Source: Actinacidiphila rubida
Lineage (GTDB): Bacteria; Actinomycetota; Actinomycetes; Streptomycetales; Streptomycetaceae
Direction of reading: 5' to 3'
Length of the DNA: 64,000 nt
Assembly (NCBI RefSeq): GCF_900110255.1
Contig: NZ_FODD01000034.1
Location: 1-64,000, forward strand
The translations under genes and the position numbers were made by a program. This document shows, in pieces, positions 23,978 to 32,267 of the stretch. How positions within the stretch are numbered: position 1 is the first letter of the stretch; each line of letters begins with the position of its first letter. The notes under the pieces are model-generated. The model made no database searches. It was not told the origin of the DNA and worked only from the letters and a program-made list of their open reading frames with translations.

Positions 23978-26424
23978 CGGGCGTGCTCCGATCCGGTCAG
24001 CCGCAGGTAGGCGTCCTCGAGGGTCGCGGTGCGGGTCTGGACGGCGTCCATGTCGACGTATTCGCCGACGGCGACGAGGACGCGGTTGGCGGCGTGGGTC
24101 TCGATGACCAGCTCGCCGCCCTCGACCAGGACGCGTTCGACGCCGTCGATGGCGCGGGCCTGCTCGGGGGTGATGCGGTCGGCGGGCACCAGCAGCCGGG
24201 CCGGCGCGGCGAGCGCGCGGATCAGTGCGGTCGGCGTGTCGAGCGCCACGACCTTGCCCCCGGCGATGATCGCGACCCGGTCGCACAGCGCCTCGGCCTC
24301 GTCGAGGTAGTGGGTGGTGTAGACGATGGTGCGGCCCTGCCCGCGCAGCGCCCGCAGCACGTCCCACAGCGAGCGGCGGGCCTCCGGGTCGAGGGCGGCG
24401 GTCGGCTCGTCGAGGAAGATCAGGTCGGGCTCGTGGACGAGGGCGGTGGCCAGGGCGAGGCGCTGCCGCTGGCCGCCGGACAGGTCGTCCACCCGGCTGC
24501 GGGCCTTGTCGGCGAGGCCCACCATGTCCAGCGCCCGGCGTGCCGCGTCCTTGCCGATGCCGTGCAGCGCGGCGACGGTCTCCAGGTGCTCCCAGGCGGT
24601 GAGCCGGGTGAAGAACGCCGAGGACTGCGTCTGCACGCCGATCCGCCGCAGCAGGCCGGTGTTGCGCGGCCAGGGGCTCTCGCCGAGCACGGTGACGGTG
24701 CCGGCGTCGGCCCGCCGCATGCCCTCGACGATCTCCACCAGGGTGGTCTTGCCCGCGCCGTTGGGGCCGAGGATGCCGAAGAACTCCCCCTGCCGCACGC
24801 TCAGCGACACCCCGTCGAGGGCCCGTACGTCGCCGTACGTCTTGCTGACGCCGGAGAGTTCGACGGCCCAACGCGTAGGCCGCGTGCCGTCCTCGTCCAT
24901 CGGCCGCGTCGGCTCGGTCCGGTCCGGCCGGTCCGTGGGGTCCGGCCGGTCCATGGGATCCGTCCGGTTCTTGGGGTCCGGCCGGTCCACGGGATCAGTC
25001 CGGTCCTCGGGGTCCAGGCGGTCCGTGGCGTGTCGCGGGTCCATCGGCGCCTCCGGCGCGGAGTCGGTTCCAGTACGGGGTCCGGCTGCCGCCGGGGAGG
25101 GTGCGGCCGGCGCGGCGCCGGCCGACGGGCCGGTTCCGGTGGGGGCGGCGGCCGCGGCGCTCGGGGGGCTCGCGGTCGCGGGGGTGCGGGCCGCGCGGCG
25201 GGCGGCGGCGCGGGTGCCGAGCACGCGCAGGGTCAGCGCGACGGCGACGGCGGCGGCCGGCAGCCAGGGGGCGGCGGCCGACCAGGAGGAGGGCAGCGTC
25301 GCGCGGCAGGCCAGGCCCAGACCGGCCAGCACGGCGGCGGCCAGCAGGACGCACACGACGGCGTAACCGCCGTAGACCGCCCGCAGCTTCGGCGGGTAGG
25401 CGGCCCGTCCGGCGCGGCTGCGGGCCTTCACCGCGAACACCCGGCTCTCGGTGGCGAGTCGCAGGGTGCCGAGCGCGTAGCCGAGGGCCTTGTAGCCGTC
25501 GAGCGGCGGCAGCGGCAGGAGGTTGAGCAGTGCCATGGCGGTGCCGAGCAGCAGCAGGCCGCCGAAGAACGGCACGGCCTGCGCACGGTCGGGCAGCAGC
25601 AGCCAGACCGGCCAGAACGGCAGCAGGAACACCAGGTTGGTCACCGCGCCCGCCGCGGCGACGGCGATCTGCCGGCCGCGGCCGGGCAGGAACTGCACGT
25701 CCTCGACCTCGCAGTACAGGTAGGTCATGAAGCCGGTGTGGCGGCGCAGCCCGATCTCCCTGACCCGCAGTCCGTAGGCCCGGGCGACCAGTCCGTGCGC
25801 CAGCTCGTGTGCGGCGAGACTGAACCACAGCACCACGCCGACCGCGCAGAGCGTCACCGGCTGGTCGAACAACCGGTGTGTGGCGTGCGCGAGTTCGCGG
25901 TACGCGAAGCCCTCCCACACCAGGAGCGCGGCGCACAGCGCGAGCAGCGGCAGCAGGACCGCGCGGCGACGGCCGAAGGCGGTCGCGGTGTGCAGCCGGT
26001 CCATCAGCGCGGGCGCGTCGGCGACCATCTTCGTCCGGCCGGACAGCAGTGACCCCCGCCGCCGTTCGGGGCCCGCGGGCGCCGGACCTGCCGCTCCGGA
26101 CGCTCCGGACGTGGCGGCGGCCCTGGACGGGACGGCGCCGCCGAGCAACTGCCGTACGGACAGCAGCCGCAGCAGGTGCTGCCACTGCGCGGGGCCGAGC
26201 CGCGTCCCGAAGTGCGCCGCGTAGGCGGCGCCGATCTCGTCGAGGGTACGGGTGCCGTCGAGGCGCACGATCACGAAGTGCTCCTTGGCCCCGACCTCCA
26301 TCCGGGCGCCGCTGACCGGGTCCTTGACCAGGTGCACCGGCACGGGCCCGCGCATGAGGGCCGGCCCGACGAGGATGTCGGTACGGACCGCGGGCCGCAT
26401 CTGGAGCAGGTCGGCGGTGGTCAC
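23974..26424 (-). CDS. Fusion: PqqD/RRE-like domain, M50 metalloprotease and ABC transporter ATPase
   Basis: One uninterrupted 816-residue frame from a GTG at 26424 overlapping the previous stop (GTGA). Residues 1-95 look PqqD/RRE-like. About 150-420 form a membrane M50 (site-2 protease) domain: HELAH at 206-210 and NLLPLPPLDG at 301-310 supply the zinc ligands. Residues 425-515 are a low-complexity linker rich in DRPDP units. Residues 515-816 are an ABC ATPase: GPNGAGKT at 553-560, LSGGQRQRLALATAL, LDEPTAALDP. It may bind the leader, cut it in the membrane and drive export. An ATG at 25044 with GGAGG 5 bases upstream could also make a free ATPase. Confidence 0.85.
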   Translation of the reverse strand: MTTADLLQMRPAVRTDILVGPALMRGPVPVHLVKDPVSGARMEVGAKEHFVIVRLDGTRTLDEIGAAYAAHFGTRLGPAQWQHLLRLLSVRQLLGGAVPSRAAATSGASGAAGPAPAGPERRRGSLLSGRTKMVADAPALMDRLHTATAFGRRRAVLLPLLALCAALLVWEGFAYRELAHATHRLFDQPVTLCAVGVVLWFSLAAHELAHGLVARAYGLRVREIGLRRHTGFMTYLYCEVEDVQFLPGRGRQIAVAAAGAVTNLVFLLPFWPVWLLLPDRAQAVPFFGGLLLLGTAMALLNLLPLPPLDGYKALGYALGTLRLATESRVFAVKARSRAGRAAYPPKLRAVYGGYAVVCVLLAAAVLAGLGLACRATLPSSWSAAAPWLPAAAVAVALTLRVLGTRAAARRAARTPATASPPSAAAAAPTGTGPSAGAAPAAPSPAAAGPRTGTDSAPEAPMDPRHATDRLDPEDRTDPVDRPDPKNRTDPMDRPDPTDRPDRTEPTRPMDEDGTRPTRWAVELSGVSKTYGDVRALDGVSLSVRQGEFFGILGPNGAGKTTLVEIVEGMRRADAGTVTVLGESPWPRNTGLLRRIGVQTQSSAFFTRLTAWEHLETVAALHGIGKDAARRALDMVGLADKARSRVDDLSGGQRQRLALATALVHEPDLIFLDEPTAALDPEARRSLWDVLRALRGQGRTIVYTTHYLDEAEALCDRVAIIAGGKVVALDTPTALIRALAAPARLLVPADRITPEQARAIDGVERVLVEGGELVIETHAANRVLVAVGEYVDMDAVQTRTATLEDAYLRLTGSEHAR

Positions 26425-27488
26425 GGCGCCGCCGAGGGCTGCGGCTCGGCGTCGGCCTCGCGCAGCGCCCGGCCGAGGACGTACGACAGGTACGCCTCGT
26501 CGCGGACGCTCACGGACAGGCGGTTGTTGGTCATGTGCATATAGGGCGAGGCGAGCATCGGCAGCGCCTGGCCGGGGTCGGTGACGTGCAGGTCGCGGGT
26601 GCCGTCCCAGGAGCGGAAGACCAGGTCGCCGCCGCGGGCCAGCGTCTCGACGCGGCCGCGCAGTTCGAGGCAGTGCTCGGCCCAGCCCTGCAGGAAGCCC
26701 GGGAGTTGCCCGGGCACCTCGGCGGTGACGGCCCGGCGGATCTCCCGGAAGCGGCGGGTGAGCGTGGCGTCCATGCTCCGGTACGCCCGGTCGTAGCCGT
26801 CCTGCGCGGTGAAGTTGGTGCCGGAGAACGCCGAGTTCCAGAACGCGTGGTAGCGGTCGAGGAACTCGAGCAGGACGTCCTCGTCGGGCAGCAGGGAGCC
26901 GCCCATCGTCATCATCAACTGCGCCGACACGCCCAGCAGTACGGTCCGCAGGTGCAGGTTCATCGTGGCGGCCGCGTCGATGACGAGGTCGCTGGAGCGC
27001 TGGAAGTGCCACTCGGCGAGCTCCACGCCCGCCGGGCCGCCGTACTTGCCGTACTCGGGCTCGTAGGGTTCGGGGCTGAAGGAGTTGTTGGACCGCAGCC
27101 GCATCCGCCCGGCGGCATCGGTGTACCGGTCGCGCTCCCCGCCCGGGTACTCCAGCTCGAACAGCGTGTTGTACAGCTCGGCGAGGAACCCGTCCTTCAC
27201 CTCGTACAGTGCGGGCCTGCGGCGCAGGAACTCCGCGATGGCGGCGGTGGCCCGCTCGGTGACCTCGTCCGCGGCCCGCGGCGAGGACGGGCGCAGCCGC
27301 AGCCTGATGTGCGGCCCCTCCAGCCAGTAGTTGATGAAGAAGTAGCCGGCGAGCAGGCCGTCCCGGCTGAGTTCGGCGACCAGCGGGCGGGCGCACTGGA
27401 GGAGGAACGGGCGGGTGCTGGCGGCGTAGAAGACGTGGTACGCCTGCCAGTCGCCGCGGGGGTCGGCGGTCGGCCTGGGGGTGGTCAT
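26421..27488 (-). CDS. LanB-type dehydratase, elimination subunit (SpaB C-terminal-like)
   Basis: 355 residues. WQAYHVFYAASTRPFLLQ at the start, FFINYWLEGPHIRLRLR, then EYGKYGGPAGVELAEWHFQR and SPYMHMTNNRLSVSVRDEA are hallmarks of the C-terminal elimination domain of class I lanthipeptide dehydratases, here a separate protein as in thiopeptide and goadsporin clusters. It removes glutamate from glutamylated Ser/Thr to give dehydroalanine and dehydrobutyrine. [4+2] pyridine synthases share this fold, but the YGG and NRL signatures favour elimination. Start overlaps the glutamylation subunit stop (ATGA). Confidence 0.85.
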   Translation of the reverse strand: MTTPRPTADPRGDWQAYHVFYAASTRPFLLQCARPLVAELSRDGLLAGYFFINYWLEGPHIRLRLRPSSPRAADEVTERATAAIAEFLRRRPALYEVKDGFLAELYNTLFELEYPGGERDRYTDAAGRMRLRSNNSFSPEPYEPEYGKYGGPAGVELAEWHFQRSSDLVIDAAATMNLHLRTVLLGVSAQLMMTMGGSLLPDEDVLLEFLDRYHAFWNSAFSGTNFTAQDGYDRAYRSMDATLTRRFREIRRAVTAEVPGQLPGFLQGWAEHCLELRGRVETLARGGDLVFRSWDGTRDLHVTDPGQALPMLASPYMHMTNNRLSVSVRDEAYLSYVLGRALREADAEPQPSAAP

Positions 27489-30400
27489 GCGCGGGGGTCC
27501 TGCCTTCCGTGGCGTTCGGGCCCGGCGGCGGCCTGGTCGGCCGGTTCCCGGGGCGCCGTGGGGACGATCTCCAGGGCCAGTTCCGCGACGTGGCGGCCGC
27601 GCGGCGAGCGGACGTGCAGCGCGTCCTGCCCGGGCAGCATCTCCTCGAACACGGTGCGGGCGGGGCCGGCGGCCAGCAGCCCTTCGAGGGCCAGCAGCGA
27701 CAGCGGGCTGGCGAAGTCGACGTACTGCGGTTTGACGCCGCCGCCGAACGCCGCCGCCGCGCCGTCGCCGCTCTCCGCGGCGCGCACGGTCGCGAACACC
27801 CGCTCGGGCAGGCCGTGCCGGCGCCGCCAGCGCTGCCACGCCAGGAACGAGGCGGCCTCCCCCGTGCCCGGCTCGCGGACCGGCAGCGCGCCGGGCGCGG
27901 CGGTCCAGCGGCGGCGGTGCAGCACCAGGCTGCGGTAGCGCACCCGCGGGCGGGTCGTGACGCCGTCGACGGCGGGCGCCTCCGGTACGCCGCGCCACGC
28001 GTCGGGCCGGGAGCGGGACGTGGGCGAGAACAGCAGCAGGGTGCGCGGCACTTCGGGCAGCACCATCGGCACCAGGTAGCCGAGGTAGAGGGGCACGACC
28101 TCGCGGCCCAGCCGCCGCGAGCGCAGCACCAGCCGGTCGGCGGCCTCGTCGTGCTCGGCGTAGAGGTCGTCCAGGTCGAGGCGGGCCTCGGGCGGCGCGG
28201 TGCTGCTCTCGCCGGGGCAGACGATCTCGTGGTCCGTGAGCCGGCCGTGCAGGTTGAGGTTGGTGGTCGCGGAGCCCGCGGTGACCTCGGCGAAGACGGC
28301 ACCGGGCGGCTGCCAGGCGCGCAGCGCCTCCCGCAGCCCGTCGGTCATGGCCGTGGCGCCGGGGTCGCCCTCCGTCGCGTCGCCCTCCGTCGCGTCCGCC
28401 GGGCCGGCGGCGAGGGTCTCGGCGGTGGGGGCGGCGGGCCGGGCGGGGCCGTCGAAGCAGTGGGTGAAGCGGGTGAAGGGGAAGCTCAGACCGCCGTAGG
28501 AGTTGTTGAGGACCACCAGGGGATCGCCGACGCGGTCGGCGAGCTGCACGAAGTGGCTGTGCGGGGCGAACGGGGAGCCGAGCGGTGCCAGTTCGGCGGC
28601 GACCGCCGTGACCGTCTCCTCGTCGAGGGCGAGTTCCGCGGCCCCCTCGGGGTGGGCGGCCCACAGGCCGCGCATCCGGCCGGTGAACGCGGCCCGGGCC
28701 CGGTCCAGTGCCGTCACCTCGGGCATGCCCAGCCAGTTCTCCTCGGGCGCGTGCGAACCGTCCTCCAGGTAGGGCGACTTGAGGGAGGTGAACTGGAGGT
28801 ACTGGGTGAAGACGTCCTCGTGGAAGTCGTGCACGAGCCGCAGCAGGTCGTCGCAGCGGCCGCCCCGCCCGTAGCGGGCGAGGAAGAAGCCCTTCAGCAC
28901 CAGCCGCTGCGGCAGCGCCACGTCGAAGGCGGGCAGCATCCGGTCGAGTGCCCGCAGCGGCGCCGCGGCCAGGTCCGTCCAGCGGTCCAGGTCCGCGGTG
29001 ACCGGCTGGGCACTGACGTCCTCGTACAGCAGCGTCTGCGGCAGCGACGGGTCCTCGGCGCCCAACTCCACCTGCACGGTCAGGAGTTCCGCGCGCAGGC
29101 GGCGCAGCAGGGCCCGCCGCTCGGCGGCGCCGGCCGCCGGGTAGTCGCGCACGCACGCGGCCGCGGCGTCGAGGCGCAGCGCGGTCGCGTCCGCCCAGTC
29201 CCGGTCGAGCGCGCGCAGCGCGTCCTGGAAGGCGCGCAGCGGGTCGGGGGCGTGGACGTCGGTCTCCAGGCCGGTCATCCGCAGGATGCCGAGGTCCAGC
29301 AGGGTCGCGGGGTAGCGGGCGGCCTCCTCGGGCGGCGCGCCGGTCTCGGCCGCGAGCCACTCCCGCAACTCGCCGTAGCGCAGGGACGCGCCGCCCGCGA
29401 AGAGGCCCAGCATCCGCTCCAGGATGCCGTGGCGCCGCAGGAAGAACAGCCGGTCGTGAGCGGCGTCGAAGCTCACGGCGGCGTTGTCGTCGCCCGCGGT
29501 CACCGACCGGCGCACGTACCGCACCCGGTCCTCGTCCAGCTCCCAGCCCGCCGACACGGCGACGGGCAGGGCGGCGCGCCGCTCGGGGTCGGCGGCGATC
29601 AGCTCGGCGAGGCGCGCGAGCACCACGACGTTCAGCCGGGGGTGGCTGGTCCACGGGCCGCCGGCGCCGCACTCCGGGCCGGCGTCGTCGGTGAAGCGGC
29701 CGTCGGCCACACCGGTGAAGGTGCTGAACGGGCTGGTCTTGCAGGCCGTGCGGTACAGGTACGCCAGGAGCGAGCGTTCCTTCTTGCGGGCCCGCTTGTC
29801 GGGTACGGGCGCCGGGTCGGCGATGAACGCGTCGAGCTGGGCGTCCAGGGTGGGCGAGGCCAGCACGAGTCCGTGCCGCAGACGCTCCTCCCCCGCCGCG
29901 GTGCGCAGCGCGGCCCGGGTCCGGGCCAGGCCGTCCGCGAGGAGCGGGCCGCCCTCGTCCTCCAGCGCGGCCAGCGCGGTGCGCCACTTCAGCCAGCCCA
30001 GCAGCAACTCCCCCGTGGTATGCGCGTTTTCGCCGGCGGCCTCGCTGTCGTTCCCGCTGGCGCCGCCGGGGACGTTCGCCGCGTCGGCGTACTCCGCCAC
30101 GGTCCGTACCGCCTGCGGGTCACGCGGCAGACGCCCGTTGAAGACGTCGCGCCGGACGGCCAGCACCTCCCGGCGCCGGCGCGGGTCCTCCACGCCGGTC
30201 ACCAGGGCGGTGAGGGGCTCGTCCAACGCGACTGCCAGCGAGGCGAGTTCGGCCTCGGCGTCAAGGACGCGCACGGCCCAGTCGCGGGCCGGCTCGTCCC
30301 GCAGCCCCGCCACGGCCTCGACGGGCAGGCCCGCCACGCGCAGCAGGAAACGCCGGTGCAGCTCCCAGGACCCGGTGTCGCCGGGGTCGTTCGCGCCCCG

Positions 30401-30493
30401 GGGGCCCATGCCGGCGGTCGTGCCCGTCGTTCCCGAGGCGACCGTGGTGTTCGTGGTACCCGTGGTGTCCGTGGTGTCCGTATGGCTCGTCAT
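27485..30493 (-). CDS. LanB-type dehydratase, glutamylation subunit
   Basis: 1002 residues, matching the N-terminal domain of lanthipeptide dehydratases. The segment RARKKERSLLAYLYRTACKT followed by SPFSTFTGV (about residues 234-262) is the family's RxRK...TPF motif near the tRNA-Glu site. It transfers glutamate from glutamyl-tRNA to Ser/Thr of the precursor. The start region (TTDTTGTTNTT) is Thr-rich low complexity; Met29 may be the true start. It lies 14 bases after the dehydrogenase stop. Confidence 0.88.
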   Translation of the reverse strand: MTSHTDTTDTTGTTNTTVASGTTGTTAGMGPRGANDPGDTGSWELHRRFLLRVAGLPVEAVAGLRDEPARDWAVRVLDAEAELASLAVALDEPLTALVTGVEDPRRRREVLAVRRDVFNGRLPRDPQAVRTVAEYADAANVPGGASGNDSEAAGENAHTTGELLLGWLKWRTALAALEDEGGPLLADGLARTRAALRTAAGEERLRHGLVLASPTLDAQLDAFIADPAPVPDKRARKKERSLLAYLYRTACKTSPFSTFTGVADGRFTDDAGPECGAGGPWTSHPRLNVVVLARLAELIAADPERRAALPVAVSAGWELDEDRVRYVRRSVTAGDDNAAVSFDAAHDRLFFLRRHGILERMLGLFAGGASLRYGELREWLAAETGAPPEEAARYPATLLDLGILRMTGLETDVHAPDPLRAFQDALRALDRDWADATALRLDAAAACVRDYPAAGAAERRALLRRLRAELLTVQVELGAEDPSLPQTLLYEDVSAQPVTADLDRWTDLAAAPLRALDRMLPAFDVALPQRLVLKGFFLARYGRGGRCDDLLRLVHDFHEDVFTQYLQFTSLKSPYLEDGSHAPEENWLGMPEVTALDRARAAFTGRMRGLWAAHPEGAAELALDEETVTAVAAELAPLGSPFAPHSHFVQLADRVGDPLVVLNNSYGGLSFPFTRFTHCFDGPARPAAPTAETLAAGPADATEGDATEGDPGATAMTDGLREALRAWQPPGAVFAEVTAGSATTNLNLHGRLTDHEIVCPGESSTAPPEARLDLDDLYAEHDEAADRLVLRSRRLGREVVPLYLGYLVPMVLPEVPRTLLLFSPTSRSRPDAWRGVPEAPAVDGVTTRPRVRYRSLVLHRRRWTAAPGALPVREPGTGEAASFLAWQRWRRRHGLPERVFATVRAAESGDGAAAAFGGGVKPQYVDFASPLSLLALEGLLAAGPARTVFEEMLPGQDALHVRSPRGRHVAELALEIVPTAPREPADQAAAGPERHGRQDPRA

Positions 30494-30507
30494 GGCCGTC
30501 CCCGCCG

Positions 30508-32163
30508 TCAGGCGATCTCGGAGCGGAAGTCGGCCGGGCGCGGGCGCTCGTGGCCGATCATCATGGTCAGCAGCGGGATCTCGCCGGTCGCGTCGAGCCC
30601 CAGCTCCTCGGTGTACGAGATGGCGTCGAAGCCGAGGGCCACGCCGCAGGACAGGCCGGCCGCGGCCGCCGCGGTGTAGACGGCCTGGGAGACGCCGCCG
30701 ACCACCGCGTTCACCAGCCGGTACCCGCGGTCGCCCACGGCGTCCAGGACGCTGCGGGTGCGGGCCGCGGGCACCATGACCGCGGCCGCCTGCTCCAGGT
30801 TGTAGTTCGCGAGGAAGTAGTTGCGCTGCAGGAACTCCCCGGGCGCGCCCGCGCGCAGCAGCCGCAGCGATCCGTCGGCGGCGTCGTACACGTAGCTGCC
30901 CTGGTCGATGCCGGCGACGTGGTTGACGAACACGTACAGCCGGGTCAGCGGGCGGTCCCCGGCCGGCTCGGTGTCGCTGTCGAGGCGTCCGGCCGCGTGC
31001 GCCGCGGCGAGCACGGTCGACAGGTGGCGCGCCGGCATCGGGGTGACGGCCTGGAAGCGGCCGAAACTACTGCGCCTGCTGCGCAGGGCGGTCCGTACCC
31101 CGAGGTCCAGCGCGTCGGGCGCGGGCAGCGCGGTGCGCTCCCCGCCGGGTTCGACCGGCAGCGCGAGCGCGGGGTCGAGGGCGCCGGGAGCGGGCCGGGA
31201 CGCCGCGCCCGCCAGCGTGGCGTCGTGCATGGCCTTGACGGTCTCGAACGCGGTGACCGAGCGGGACCGCTCCCGGTCGGCGTGTGCCACCCGTACCGGC
31301 CCGGAAGGCGGGCCGTCCACCGCGCCGGCCGGCGAGCCGCCCGGGGCGGTGGTGTCCGGCCCGGCCTCGGTGCCCTGCGGGAGGGGGTCCGGGTCGCCGG
31401 CCCAGCGCAGCGGCACGACCGCGAACACCCCCTCCTCGTCCGCGTCCAGGCCGAGGAGCCCGCCGAGCGCGGGCTCGTCGAACCACAGCGCGGGCCCGAT
31501 GTGCAGGCCGTGGGCGCGGGCCCAGATCCGCCAGGTCTCCAGCAGGGCGCCGGTGTCCATGGTCACGACGTGGTAGCTGAAGCTGTTGTACTTGAAGGCG
31601 TTCTGCCAGAACCGCACGCCGAGGACGAGGAACTGCCGGTGCCCGGCGGCGGGTTCGCCGACGGCGGCGCGCACCTGCGGCGTGACGTCGCCGGTCAGCA
31701 GCCGTCGCACGGCGTGCTGCTGCGTGTCGTAGTAGTGGACGCCGGGCGTGAGCGGGCCCCCGGGCCCGGCGATCCAGTGGACGCCTACGGGGTAGAGGCC
31801 GCCGCCCGACGCGCTGCCGCGCGACCAGTTGGCCTGCGTGTACATCGGCAGCGTGCCCAGGTCGGAGTTGGCCTGCACGGCGAGCCTACGGCCGGTCAGG
31901 CCGTAGGAGTCCTGGAGCATCCCGGCGAGCAGCGGAAGCGTGAACGCGCCCGTGCCGCGCGGCCCGTGGAGTCCCCGCTCGACGGTGGCCCCAGTGGCTC
32001 CGGCAGTCGGCGTCGGACCGGACGGCAGCGGGAAGAGCGGCGCGTCCGGGAAGTACTTCCCCTTGCGCGGCCGGTCCGCCCAGTCCGGCACCCAGTCGGC
32101 GGGCTCCATGGGATAGCGGCCCCGCCGGACGATGGCGGTCGCGTACTCCTGGGCGTATCCCAC
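30508..32163 (-). CDS. SagB-type azoline dehydrogenase with two nitroreductase-like halves
   Basis: 551 residues from a GTG at 32163, chosen because GAGAGGA lies 6-7 bases upstream; a TTG at 32271 overlapping the YcaO stop is the alternative. The first half has the SagB signature RGSASGGGLYPV; the second has RSRRSSFGRF, GDRGYRLVNAVVGGVSQAVY and LGLDATGEIPLLTMMIG. Family members use FMN to oxidise azolines to azoles. The tandem arrangement suggests both half-sites reside in one chain. Confidence 0.88.
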   Translation of the reverse strand: MGYAQEYATAIVRRGRYPMEPADWVPDWADRPRKGKYFPDAPLFPLPSGPTPTAGATGATVERGLHGPRGTGAFTLPLLAGMLQDSYGLTGRRLAVQANSDLGTLPMYTQANWSRGSASGGGLYPVGVHWIAGPGGPLTPGVHYYDTQQHAVRRLLTGDVTPQVRAAVGEPAAGHRQFLVLGVRFWQNAFKYNSFSYHVVTMDTGALLETWRIWARAHGLHIGPALWFDEPALGGLLGLDADEEGVFAVVPLRWAGDPDPLPQGTEAGPDTTAPGGSPAGAVDGPPSGPVRVAHADRERSRSVTAFETVKAMHDATLAGAASRPAPGALDPALALPVEPGGERTALPAPDALDLGVRTALRSRRSSFGRFQAVTPMPARHLSTVLAAAHAAGRLDSDTEPAGDRPLTRLYVFVNHVAGIDQGSYVYDAADGSLRLLRAGAPGEFLQRNYFLANYNLEQAAAVMVPAARTRSVLDAVGDRGYRLVNAVVGGVSQAVYTAAAAAGLSCGVALGFDAISYTEELGLDATGEIPLLTMMIGHERPRPADFRSEIA

Positions 32164-32267
32164 GGTCGGTCCTCTCTGGTCTGGTGCGGTGGTGGCGGCC
32201 GCGTCGGCGGCGGAGCCGGTCTCGGCGGTGGCGGATCCGGTGTCGGCGCCGGCCGTGTCGGTCGGCG

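Noticed and set aside
26421..27488. Reading the 355-residue SpaB_C-type protein as a [4+2] pyridine synthase
   Set aside because: It has the YGG and NRL signatures of elimination domains, and without it the glutamylation subunit would have no partner.
26425..28302. Extension of the RRE-M50-ATPase frame to 1442 residues
   Set aside because: Upstream part is an Arg/Ala-rich shadow of the dehydratase genes; the GTG at 26424 overlaps the preceding stop in the usual operon manner.
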